Source: Planctomycetales bacterium 4484_123 (GTDB taxonomy: Bacteria > Planctomycetota > Phycisphaerae > SM23-33). Taken from it: DNA of 9,986 bases. The notes beneath the pieces are model-generated. The model ran no database searches and was not told the origin of the DNA. It was given only the letters and a program-made list of their open reading frames with translations. The translations under genes were made by a program, and so were the position numbers. Positions 1 to 6,816 of this stretch are shown piece after piece (positions within the stretch are counted from its first letter, which is position 1; the number at the start of each line of letters is the position of its first letter). The stretch is taken from the NCBI GenBank assembly GCA_002049885.1, contig MVCS01000130.1, positions 1 through 9,986 on the forward strand, in the 5' to 3' direction.

Positions 1-336
1 AAAAAATTGGCACCCAAGCCATCTTCCTTATTGCCAACGGAGAACAAGTTGCTCCGGGTAGATTCCAGCAAATTATCGCCAGCGGACAACATGTTCCTCT
101 GGTACGTGCTCGGTTACTGCAAGTTCTTTGACGAAGAGCTCTCCCAGGAGGACCCGGACAACTTCTACATGGAACGCGAGTGGCGGACCATCGGCTACGT
201 CGAGTTCAGTCAAGACAATATTGCCTGCGTCCTTCTCCCTCCTGCCTTCAAAGATCGGTTGACGGACCAATTCTCCTGCCTCGGGGATAGGATCCGCACG
301 ATCAAGTCACCCGCGAAGCAGGCTGAAACGTCATGA
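1..336 (+). CDS. Partial protein with FYxEREWR motif, possibly AbiGi-like
   Basis: The reading frame is open from the first base of the window, so the start most likely lies upstream; a TTG at 7 has no ribosome binding site in view. The visible C-terminal part (about 111 residues) contains FYMEREWRTIG followed by a hydrophobic VLLPPAF strand. A 'FYxEREWR' motif near the C-terminus is what I associate with the AbiGi antitoxin family of abortive phage resistance; other small families (DUF2971-like) also carry an E-x-EWR element, so the assignment is tentative. The gene is about 53% GC by hand count and uses TTA and AAA codons, unlike the strongly GC-rich genes from 814 onward. It lies just beyond the 3' end of ssrA and converges on it. 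Seen: open frame, motif, base composition. Inferred: defence-related function and horizontal origin. Confidence 0.6.
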   Translation, partial: KKLAPKPSSLLPTENKLLRVDSSKLSPADNMFLWYVLGYCKFFDEELSQEDPDNFYMEREWRTIGYVEFSQDNIACVLLPPAFKDRLTDQFSCLGDRIRTIKSPAKQAETS

Positions 337-410
337 ACAAGCCGTTGCCGGAAGAGTGGACACGACACCATGGACGAAACCGCTTGTCCTCCGAACATGA
401 GGACGGCTAG
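333..410 (+). CDS. Possible 25-residue ORF overlapping the upstream stop by ATGA
   Basis: An ATG at 333 overlaps the TGA of the preceding gene (ATGA), the arrangement typical of translational coupling. The frame begins MNKPLPEEW and stops after 25 codons at TAG 408-410. The product is charged, without a membrane segment, and I do not recognise it. It could be a real small protein, the truncated start of a second gene of a two-gene system cut at the ssrA boundary (AbiG systems consist of adjacent abiGi and abiGii), or chance. The short length leaves this weak. Confidence 0.27.
   Translation: MNKPLPEEWTRHHGRNRLSSEHEDG
386..404. terminator. Hairpin between convergent genes
   Basis: GTCCTC at 386-391 is perfectly complementary to GAGGAC at 399-404 around a 7-nt loop. 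It sits between the plus-strand gene ending at 336 and the minus-strand tmRNA, where a bidirectional terminator would be expected. Neither side has a clear T tract and the hairpin lies inside the 25-codon ORF, so a terminator role is only a suggestion. Confidence 0.2.
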
Positions 411-430
411 CTGTGAGCGAGTATGAGTGC

Positions 431-444
431 AACCCATACGGGTT
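431..444 (-). terminator. Small hairpin just after the tmRNA 3' end
   Basis: Reading the minus strand, AACCC-GTAT-GGGTT begins four nucleotides after the discriminator base of ssrA. The 5-bp stem with a tetraloop could be a 3' trailer hairpin that stops transcription or marks processing. No U-run follows, so it is not a standard intrinsic terminator. Confidence 0.25.
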
Positions 445-447
445 AAC

Positions 448-843
448 TGGAGGCGGCGGGATTCGAACCCGCGTCCCGTGACGTTTCCGTGCCGGCTTCT
501 ACGTGCGTAGTCGCTGTTTTGGATCTCGCCAGGCGGGCCCGCGAGCGACACGGTCCCAACCCGGCCAGCCCGGCCGGATGTCGCCGCCGGGGTAACCGGG
601 CCACTCCCCGGCGGCCGCGAGGTGCCCGACAGCGGGGGGACCGCGGTCGGGAATCTCATAGCCCGCTGTTCGTCGCCCATCCGTCCCTCGCGGGCAAGGG
701 GCGGCGGGCGGGCTGCTCAACTAGGCAGCCATGCGGTAGCCGTAATCGGCACCTATTGTTTGCCCAAGGTGTTTTACGAGGCCTCCTTGGAACCTCGGCA
801 CGCAACCGACACCTCAACCGTCCGGTCGAAACCTTTCGCCCCC
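448..843 (-). ncRNA. ssrA: Transfer-messenger RNA (tmRNA)
   Basis: tmRNA rescues stalled ribosomes: charged with alanine and bound by SmpB and EF-Tu, it enters the A site, then encodes a degradation tag. On the minus strand the RNA starts GGGGGCG at 843 followed by a GGUUUCGAC segment, and ends CGCCUCC plus discriminator A at 448; the two ends form a 7-bp acceptor stem with one G-U pair. The T arm is GCGGG-TTCGAAT-CCCGC. CCA is not encoded (GTT follows the discriminator), so it must be added after processing. The internal GGCCUCGUAAAA block, the CAAUAG element and the downstream tag frame align with the E. coli molecule. Encoded length is 396 nt, normal for a one-piece tmRNA. It carries its own promoter inside the 3' end of the neighbouring kinase gene. 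Confidence 0.95.
721..750 (-). other. tmRNA tag reading frame: ADYGYRMAA, stop UAG
   Basis: Alignment to the E. coli segment AAUAGUC-GCA places the resume codon at GCC (750-748), after AAUAGGU. This keeps the A at position -4 relative to the resume codon that SmpB-dependent framing uses. The frame then reads A-D-Y-G-Y-R-M-A-A and a single UAG at 723-721. The terminal AA is the usual ClpX/ClpA degron; Met replaces the commoner Leu before it. The resume position is inferred from alignment, but the frame is fixed by the MAA-stop ending. Confidence 0.85.
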
Positions 844-2484
844 GACGGTCACTGCACATGGATTATACAGCCTCGAGCGCCCGGCTGCAAATCGTTCCGG
901 CGCCGGCGGGGCAGGGGGGATGGTGAAGGTCGTTCCCTCTCCGGGCTGGCTCTCGACGTCCACCCGGCCCTGGTGTTCGCGCACGACCTTCTTGACCACG
1001 GCCAGGCCCAACCCGGTGCCCTTGGGCCCCTTTGTGGTGTGGAAGACATCGAATATGCGGTCCAGCTCTTCAGGGGCGATGCCGGCACCGTTGTCGGAGA
1101 CGCGGACCTTGACGGTACGGGTGAGGGGGTCGAACTGGCTGCCGACGGTGATGATCCCCTCGTGGGGGCGGACCGCGTCCAGGGCGTTGCTCAGCAGGTT
1201 GAGGAAGGCCTGATGCAGGGCGGCGGGGTCGGCCGGTACGGGAGGGAGGTCTGAGAAGTCGGTCATCAGGGCCACGCCGGCCTCGTCGGCCTGGGCCGCC
1301 ACCAGCTCCACGCACTCGTTCAGCACGTGGTTGATGTTGACGTTTTCCAGCATGACCTGGCGCGGCTTGGAGAAGGCCAGCATGTTGAGGATAACGGCGT
1401 TGATGCGGTCCAGGCTGCGGCGGATGAGGGGCCAGGTCGTCTTCGCCCGGTCGAGGTTGCCCGCCGCCAGGGCCTTTTCCACGACTTCCGTGCCGCCGCC
1501 GAGGGCCTGGAGGATGTTCTTGATGTGGTGGCTGAGGGCGGCGACGGTCTGTCCCACCGCGGCCAGGCGCTCGGACTTCAACGCCGCCTCGTACAGCCGG
1601 ACGTTCTCGATGGCCAGGCCCGTCTGTAGGCCCACGGCCGTCAGCAGCCTGAGCTGCTCGGTGGAGTAGGTATGGTCGGCCACCGAGCTATCGAGGTGGA
1701 TGACGCCCAGGATGCGTTCCCGGCCCTTGATGGGCACGCACAGGGCCGAGCGGATGCCGTAGTCGTGCACGCTCCTTCCAGAGCTGAAGCGCTTGTCGCG
1801 CATGGCATTGGACGAGAGGATGCCCACCTGTTTGCGGACGACTTCGCTGATGATGGTCCGGCTGATGGGCAGGGACCGGCCCTGGCTGCTGTCGGGCTGA
1901 CGTGAGGCCTTGGGGATGATCTGGCCATCCTCGTCGATCAGCAGGAAGAAGCCTCGATCGGCCGGGACCATCTCGAAGGTCAGTTCCAGGACGCGGCGGG
2001 CGAGCTGGTCGAGGTTGAAGATGGAGGAGATCTCGCGGGTGAAGTTGTACAGCTCGCGGAGGGTGTCGATCGCCTCGGCCCCGGCCTCGGGTGTGGGGAT
2101 GATGACGGAGTCGTCGCTGGCGGGCACGGAGGCCATGATGGACGCCTCCAGCAGTTGGCCGTTGGCGTCCACGTCCAGCGGCGGGGCCGGCTCGTCGCGC
2201 CGGGGCCCGAAGACCAGCAGCGTCCGGCCGCAGCGGATCTGGTCGCCGGCCTTCAGTGGTGCCGGCCGGGTCAGGCGGACACCGTTGACGAACGTGCCGT
2301 TTGCCGAGCCGACGTCCTCGATTACCCATTGGCCGTCGCGCTGGAACAGCCTGGCGTGCTGGCGGGAGACGGTTCCGTCGCTGAGGCGCAGGGTCGTCTG
2401 GCCCCGCCCGATGGTAGCCTCGTTGCCGGCGAGCTGGAGGACCCGGCCCGTTTCCGGACCCTGGATGACTTCGATGGAAGCCAT
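814..2484 (-). CDS. FHA-GAF sensor histidine kinase
   Basis: This is a soluble 556-residue protein without membrane segments, so it probably acts in the cytoplasm. Residues 1-95 form an FHA domain (TIGRGQ, VSRQHA, NGTFVNG), which binds phosphothreonine peptides. Residues about 140-298 form a GAF domain. A short coil leads to a HisKA dimerisation helix with LSHHIKN (319-323, H319 or H320 as phosphoacceptor). The ATPase domain has the N box NLLSNALDA (429-437), G1 DNGAGI (464-469) and G2 GTGLGL (489-494), an NtrB/ZraS-like type. A 34-residue Pro/Arg-rich tail after residue 522 is not part of the kinase fold. The ATG at 2484 has GGAGAGG four nt upstream and begins exactly at the FHA fold. No response regulator is adjacent, so it is an orphan. 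FHA suggests crosstalk with a Ser/Thr kinase; signal and partner are unknown. Its stop lies inside ssrA. Confidence 0.92.
   Translation of the reverse strand: MASIEVIQGPETGRVLQLAGNEATIGRGQTTLRLSDGTVSRQHARLFQRDGQWVIEDVGSANGTFVNGVRLTRPAPLKAGDQIRCGRTLLVFGPRRDEPAPPLDVDANGQLLEASIMASVPASDDSVIIPTPEAGAEAIDTLRELYNFTREISSIFNLDQLARRVLELTFEMVPADRGFFLLIDEDGQIIPKASRQPDSSQGRSLPISRTIISEVVRKQVGILSSNAMRDKRFSSGRSVHDYGIRSALCVPIKGRERILGVIHLDSSVADHTYSTEQLRLLTAVGLQTGLAIENVRLYEAALKSERLAAVGQTVAALSHHIKNILQALGGGTEVVEKALAAGNLDRAKTTWPLIRRSLDRINAVILNMLAFSKPRQVMLENVNINHVLNECVELVAAQADEAGVALMTDFSDLPPVPADPAALHQAFLNLLSNALDAVRPHEGIITVGSQFDPLTRTVKVRVSDNGAGIAPEELDRIFDVFHTTKGPKGTGLGLAVVKKVVREHQGRVDVESQPGEGTTFTIPPAPPAPERFAAGRSRLYNPCAVTVGGERFRPDG
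862..890 (-). promoter_or_regulatory. Promoter of ssrA
   Basis: On the minus strand TTGCAG (890-885) is followed after 17 bp by a perfect TATAAT (867-862). Transcription should start near 855, giving a roughly 12-nt 5' leader for RNase P to remove before the mature end at 843. The promoter lies inside the last codons of the FHA-GAF kinase gene. It matches the hisS promoter closely (TTGCAA, 17 bp, TATAATCC). Confidence 0.75.
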
Positions 2485-2592
2485 CGTGCCTCTCCGGGGA
2501 CAAAACCACGGCCGTCCCGGGCGCGGTGACTACAATGTGGCCAAGCCACGCGCGCGGACCTGAACGGTGTTCTTGATGACGCGCCGGAGCGC

Positions 2593-2622
2593 TCGACAGA
2601 GCTGACCGATAACGTCTATAAA
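2593..2622 (+). promoter_or_regulatory. Candidate promoter for the URO-D-like gene
   Basis: In the 302-bp divergent intergenic region, TCGACA (2593-2598) and TATAAA (2617-2622) are 18 bp apart, each one mismatch from the sigma-70 consensus. The -35 overlaps the palindrome GAGCGCTC (2587-2594), a possible but unproven operator. The leader would be about 160 nt. I see no convincing promoter for the divergent kinase and nothing else clear in 2485-2786. Confidence 0.35.
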
Positions 2623-2786
2623 AGGGTAGATGAAGTGCGAGCAATATATGCCCGGCAACGTATCTGCCTTTACATTAGCCCCTGGACGGCCATCTGTCAA
2701 CCGCTTTTGCCATCTATGGCCCGGTCGGTTGTCTCTGGCGGGCCGGGGGGGTATCTTCTGCAATACCTGTTGCGAGGAAGCCAGTT

Positions 2787-3917
2787 ATGCCCTCTGAGCG
2801 AGTGATGGCGTTGATGTCGGGGCGTCGGCCTGATCGCCTGCCGTGGCTGCCCGAGTTGAACGCTGGATTCGTCCGCAAGACGCTCGGACGGCCTGCCGCC
2901 GGTCCCAATCTCGCCGCGGATGCTATCGACGATGAGGCCGGCGCCAGCCAGGACCAGGACGAGGACTACCTGTCACTGGAGGCCCGCTGCGCGGAGCTTG
3001 TCGGGGCCGACCATCTCCACCGGGTCAAGTCGGTCCTCGTGCGCCGGCATCGCGTGAGCGTCGAGAAAGACCCCCGGACCGGACTGACGGTGGTGCATAC
3101 CCCGGCAGGGCAACTGCGACAGCTCCAGCAGTGGGACCCGAACAGCGGCACCGTCTTCACCCGCGAGCATCTCGTCAAGGGCCCGGAGGACTTCCCCGCC
3201 TACCGGGCCATGCTGGACGATGAGACCTACGAGCCGAACTACGCGTCCGCCGAGGAAGAGATCGCCCGCAGCGGCCTGGCCACCATCGACGTACCGGCCA
3301 CGCCGCTGATGCACCTGCTGCTGTGGGTCATGGATGTCCAGCCCACGCTGATGGCCATGATCGACCACAAGGACGAGATGATCGACCTGATGGCCCTGAT
3401 GCACGAGAAGAACATGGAATGCTACCGGGTGGCCGCCGCCGGGCCGGGGGAAGTCCTCCGCCCCATGGAGGACACCTCCTCCATGCTCACCGGGCCGGTA
3501 ATGTATGCCGAGCACTCTGTGCCCTGCCTGAACGACTACGCCCAGGTCATTCACGCCGCGGGCAAGCTGTTTCTGCCGCACATGTGCGGGCACCTTGGCG
3601 GCATGCTGGATGTGCTGGCGGAGGTGGACCTGGACGGCATCGAGGCCATCACCGCTCCGCCGTTGGGAGACGCGGACGTGGCGGAGATGCGCCGTCGGCT
3701 GGGAGATGTTTGGCTCATCGGCGGGGTGGACCCCTCGCAGTACGCCACCGCCACGCCGGAAACCATGGCCGCCCATGTCCGGCGCACCCTCCAGACCATG
3801 CGCGGGGACATGAAGTTCATGCTCGGCCACGAGGAGATCCCACTGGCCGCGAAGATGGAAAACGTACAGGCAGTGGCCCGACTGGTCGAGCAGACGGCCG
3901 AGTGGTTCTACGCCTGA
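2787..3917 (+). CDS. Uroporphyrinogen decarboxylase-like (URO-D/MtaA superfamily) protein
   Basis: The 376-residue protein has the URO-D TIM-barrel signature but not the HemE active-site opening (RxPxWxMRQAGRY), so it is not a standard haem-pathway decarboxylase. Supporting motifs are HMCGH (265-269), where corrinoid methyltransferases of the MtaA/CmuA type place a zinc-ligand Cys, then LDGIEAITAPP (282-292) and LIGGVDPSQ (310-318), the usual barrel strands. The C-terminal KMENVQAVARLVEQ matches the family's closing helix (usually P-E-N-V). The N-terminus reads SERVMALMSGRRPDRLPW, typical of the family (R-x-x-x-A-L-x-G-x-x-P-D-R). The ATG at 2787 has GAGGAAG six nt upstream. The substrate is unknown; methyl transfer or a catabolic role is possible. 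No corrinoid protein or haem gene is next to it. Confidence 0.86.
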   Translation: MPSERVMALMSGRRPDRLPWLPELNAGFVRKTLGRPAAGPNLAADAIDDEAGASQDQDEDYLSLEARCAELVGADHLHRVKSVLVRRHRVSVEKDPRTGLTVVHTPAGQLRQLQQWDPNSGTVFTREHLVKGPEDFPAYRAMLDDETYEPNYASAEEEIARSGLATIDVPATPLMHLLLWVMDVQPTLMAMIDHKDEMIDLMALMHEKNMECYRVAAAGPGEVLRPMEDTSSMLTGPVMYAEHSVPCLNDYAQVIHAAGKLFLPHMCGHLGGMLDVLAEVDLDGIEAITAPPLGDADVAEMRRRLGDVWLIGGVDPSQYATATPETMAAHVRRTLQTMRGDMKFMLGHEEIPLAAKMENVQAVARLVEQTAEWFYA

Positions 3918-3935
3918 GGCCGGAGAGGCCCGGCC
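3918..3935 (+). terminator. GC hairpin directly after the URO-D-like stop codon
   Basis: GGCCGG (3918-3923) pairs with CCGGCC (3930-3935) across a 6-nt loop and starts at the base after the TGA. Its position suits termination or 3' end protection. There is no T tract, so an intrinsic terminator is uncertain; GC-rich genomes often lack one. Confidence 0.3.
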
Positions 3936-4001
3936 AGAGTTGCCCGCCGTGGCCCGATCGACGCCCGTGGCCCCATGCGGAAGGGCAGGGCGGTAGGGGG
4001 C

Positions 4002-4100
4002 TCAGCCCTGGTCGGTAGGCTCGGTGCCGGCCAGGCCGATCTCCGCGGCGACATCTCGCATGCCGGCGATGACCTCCGAGATGAGTTCTGAAGGCTCCAT
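4002..4100 (-). CDS. Possible 32-residue peptide downstream of the NHL-repeat gene
   Basis: An ATG at 4100 opens 32 codons beginning MEPSELISEVIAGMRD and ending at TGA 4004-4002. It starts 45 bp after the stop of the NHL-repeat gene on the same strand. Most third codon positions are G or C (26 of 31 after the ATG, counted by hand), as in real genes here. The predicted product is a short amphipathic helix with an acidic tail and no signal peptide. There is no good Shine-Dalgarno sequence. I do not recognise it. The rest of 3936-4145 shows nothing. Confidence 0.33.
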   Translation of the reverse strand: MEPSELISEVIAGMRDVAAEIGLAGTEPTDQG

Positions 4101-4145
4101 GACTTACCGCTCTGGCCGGCATACAGCGCAGGTGACTGTGCCGGG

Positions 4146-6547
4146 CTACTTGCCACTGGGAACGTCCGCCACGGCCGAGGCGGCCGAGGCGAGGCCGACC
4201 ATCAGGACCCGCCGGTTGGCCATGTCGGAGATGAACAGCTTCCCGCCACTACAGGAGGTATATGCTCCCCAGGCCAGCGCCAGGCCGGGGTCGTCGGCGT
4301 TGCCGTAGTGGCCCAGGCGGGTGATGAGGTTGCCGCTTGCGTCGAGGACGTTCACGGCAAAGCTGAACACGTCCGGCACGAACAGCCGGCCGAAGTCGTC
4401 CACGCTGAATCGGGCGCCCATGCAGGTACACGACGGGTCACCCCAGTTGAGGTTGCCCGGCGGGATGGGCCCGTAGCCGCGGAAGTACCAAAGGGCGCCC
4501 TTCACGCCCACCTTGGCGTTGAGGTAGCCGCTGTTGTACACCACGGCGTCGGCGGGGATCTGCATGGGTCCCCGGCCGCCCTTGCCGACCTCTTTGTAGC
4601 CGGGGTAGAACGCCCCGCCGGCCGGGGCGAACTTGAACACCGAGCCCCAATGGTACAGGTAGGCGTTGTAGTAGGGCCGGTCCCATGGCGCCGGCCGCTT
4701 CGACCGCCACCAGACCCAGCGAGTCTCGGGAACCAGGCCGGCGAACTCCGGCGGGAAGACTTCTCCGGGGCGCTTGAGGTTGGCGGCCACGAAGACGTTG
4801 CCGGCCCGGTCCACGGCGATGCCGCCGCTGCCGTTGGGGATGTTCTTGACCAGTCCTTCGCGGTGCCGGGAAAGTTGGCCGGCTTGCCCTGCGGGTCGTA
4901 ACGGTACAGGAAGACCCGCGGCGGGTAGCCCTCGATGACATACACGAACCCGTCGCGGTCCACCGCCGCCTCGGCGCCCTTGGCGAAGGGCCGCATTCGG
5001 CCGGTCTTGATGTCGATCTGCCTTTGGGCGTTGCGGAACTCCGTGACGTACACCTTGCCGCGGTGTGCGTCGGCTGCGACGAACATCGGCTGCCGCAGAC
5101 CGGCCCGCCGGCGCAGCCCCGGCAGCATTTCCAGCTTGGCTCCCCGGTCGATGACCGGCAGCAGGTCCTGGCCCGACCGACTCGCGGCGGCCACCCACAG
5201 GCGGGTCGGCTGGGCGGCGGCGTCCAGGGCCACCACGGGCGTGCCTTGACCAGCGGCCTCGGCGAGCACCTTCGGCGGCGGGCCGCCGGGCTTGAAGGGA
5301 CTGAGCTTGAGCAGCTTCCAGTTCTTGATGCGCCCGTATTGGTCGGCCGGCGCCGAGGAGATGTATATCTCCCCACTGCGGGGATGGACGAAGATCTGCA
5401 GCGGGTCGGGCGCGGGAAACTGTCCGATCCGCTTGCCGCCGGGGCTGTGGATCACCACGCGGTCGTTGCCGCGGTCGGCGATGTAGAGCCTTCCGGCGGC
5501 GTCCACGGCCAGGCCTTGCGGGTCGTTGAAGTGCTTCTCGTCGTCGCCCCGTTTGTACAGTTCGCCCAACCTGGGGCTGGGGAGTTTCTTGTCGGTGGGG
5601 CGGATGCGATAGATGACGTGGCGGTGCCGGCGCCGCCCGAAAGGCCCGCCGGAAACATAGATGAACTGCCCATCCGGGCTGACGGCCAGGTGGTCGTAGT
5701 ATCGCACCGGTCCCTCGCCGGCCCCGTGGAGGAAGCCGCGGGCCTTCAGGAGGGGCGGGCCTATGAAGCCCGGCGTCTTCGGCGCCCCGCCGTCAGGCTC
5801 CAGGAACAGCAGGAATCGCGGCGGGCCGTGCTCTACGATTGACCCGACGGCCGAGAAGAACACCAACCGGCCGGCCGGGTCTATGGCCATGGTCTGGTGC
5901 TTCATCCCGCTGGTGTAGGGGTGGAGGTTCTGGCCATGGGCGTTATAGACGATGGGCAGGCGGCGGCCGTCCTTGAGGGTCAACTGTCCGATGGAGGCGA
6001 GCCGCCCGGCCGGCAGGGAGGCGGAGTAGGGGATGACTGTCCGGAGGTACTTGCCCTGTCGGTCGAAGACGCGCAGGCCGCTGGCGCCGTAGGTGCCCTG
6101 GCTGTCCAGCACGAACAGCTCGCCCTTGGCGTTGACGGCCAGCCCGACGATCGCGCGGAAATTGTACGGGTCGAACCCGAGTTGTTTTTCCAGCCTGCCG
6201 GTCAGGCCGACTCGGACGCGCACCTTCACCGGGCCTCGCACGAGTCGCCCGGCGTCGTCCCTGCGGTCCCATACCAGCGACTGCCGGAGCGCGTTGGGCC
6301 TCAGGGGGGCAGGGGCCTTGGGTCCGAGCTTGCCCGCTGCCAGATGGCGGACCACCCGGCCCGCCGCGTCCAGGATGGCGACCTCCACGTCCGTGGGGCG
6401 ATCCACCGCAAAGCTGACCGTCAGCCCACCGTCTTCCGCGGCAACCTTCGGCGGCTGGGTGAACCTTGGCTGAGCTGCCGCGGTCAACCCCGAGAGCGCC
6501 ACTGCGATGCACGTCGCCATGACCTTGCTCGCCATGATCGACTCCAT
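4146..6547 (-). CDS. Secreted FlgD-Ig/NHL-repeat beta-propeller protein, frameshifted
   Basis: An export signal (MASKVMATCIAVALSG... cleaved near AAA-QP, residue 26) precedes a FlgD-like Ig domain (about 42-113, with VEVAILDAAGRVVRHL and LVWDRRDDAGR). NHL/SMP-30-type propeller blades follow, for example GLAVNAKGELFVLD (135-148) and the textbook NHL repeat HFNDPQGLAVDAAGRLYIAD (339-358). After the frameshift at residue 566 the propeller continues with GGIAVDRAGNVFVAA, a CTC pair, DDFGRLFVPD, GHYGNADD and KLFISDMANRRVLM. Restoring one base gives about 800 residues. The protein should sit in the periplasm or on the surface; its ligand is unknown. An ATG at 6547 has AGGAG only two nt away, whereas the ATG at 6535 has GGAG six nt upstream and starts directly at the signal peptide; I prefer 6535. 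Similar codon use on both sides of the break argues for a recent mutation or a sequence error rather than an old pseudogene. Confidence 0.9.
4848..4853 (-). other. Frameshift site in the NHL-repeat gene
   Basis: Upstream the minus-strand frame reads ...PGTAKDW and then turns into a Ser/Thr/Pro/Trp-rich string unlike the protein. A frame reading VKNIPNGSGGIAVDRAGN continues the propeller from exactly this point to the stop at 4146. Adding one G to the GG of the Trp codon (TGG-GTC instead of TGGTC) joins the two as KDW-VKN. The total span is 2402 nt, one short of 801 codons. There is no slippery heptamer, so programmed frameshifting is unlikely. Confidence 0.87.
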
Positions 6548-6679
6548 GTCTCCTGAGGCCCGTGGATAGGCTTTCTCAGCCGGCGGTGATTTGCAAGACC
6601 AAAGGGAAAGGCCAGGGCGGCGTTGCGCTCAGGGGCCGACATGACAACGTGGATGTCGTGTCTCGGTGGCGGTGCGTTT

Positions 6680-6708
6680 TTGCAATGTCGCGGGTTGAGC
6701 ACTATAAT
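6680..6708 (+). promoter_or_regulatory. Promoter of hisS
   Basis: TTGCAA (6680-6685), a 17-bp spacer and a perfect TATAAT (6703-6708) followed by CC. The start should be near 6715, leaving a GC-rich leader of about 100 nt before hisS. The region 6548-6679 between the divergent NHL gene and this promoter holds no gene I can support, and no clear promoter for the NHL gene. Confidence 0.75.
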
Positions 6709-6783
6709 CCGCCCGCAACTGGTACAGGCCGGGGCGGCTGGCAGGGCGGTCGGACGGGAAGCGGAGGGGCTCCTGGCCGCGCC

Positions 6784-6802
6784 GGCCGGGGCCGGTCCGG
6801 CC
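6784..6802 (+). promoter_or_regulatory. Leader hairpin abutting the hisS ribosome binding site
   Basis: GGCCGG (6784-6789) pairs with CCGGCC (6797-6802) around a 7-nt GC-rich loop. The next base begins AAGAAGGG, the hisS Shine-Dalgarno, six nt before the ATG. The stem leaves the site free but close enough to affect ribosome access. A T-box is not visible. Regulation is inferred; in such GC-rich sequence short stems are common. Confidence 0.35.
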
Positions 6803-6816
6803 AAGAAGGGCTCGGT

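Noticed and set aside
448..480. A tRNA gene on the minus strand (T arm and acceptor)
   Set aside because: The T arm belongs to the tmRNA; its acceptor partner is at 843, not about 75 nt away.
489..1254. Plus-strand frames across ssrA and the kinase 3' end
   Set aside because: They cover a structured RNA gene and run antisense to the kinase; Arg/Gly/Ala-rich with no domain.
2973..3830. Long minus-strand frame opposite the URO-D-like gene
   Set aside because: His/Val/Gly-rich string without a recognisable domain, a shadow of the plus-strand gene in GC-rich DNA.
4848..4853. Programmed ribosomal frameshifting in the NHL gene
   Set aside because: No slippery heptamer or clear stimulatory structure; a one-base deletion explains it better.
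6562..6816. N-terminal extension of hisS from a GTG at 6562
   Set aside because: It would translate through a strong promoter at 6680-6708; HisRS homologues start at the VKGTRDFYP region and 6817 has a good ribosome binding site.
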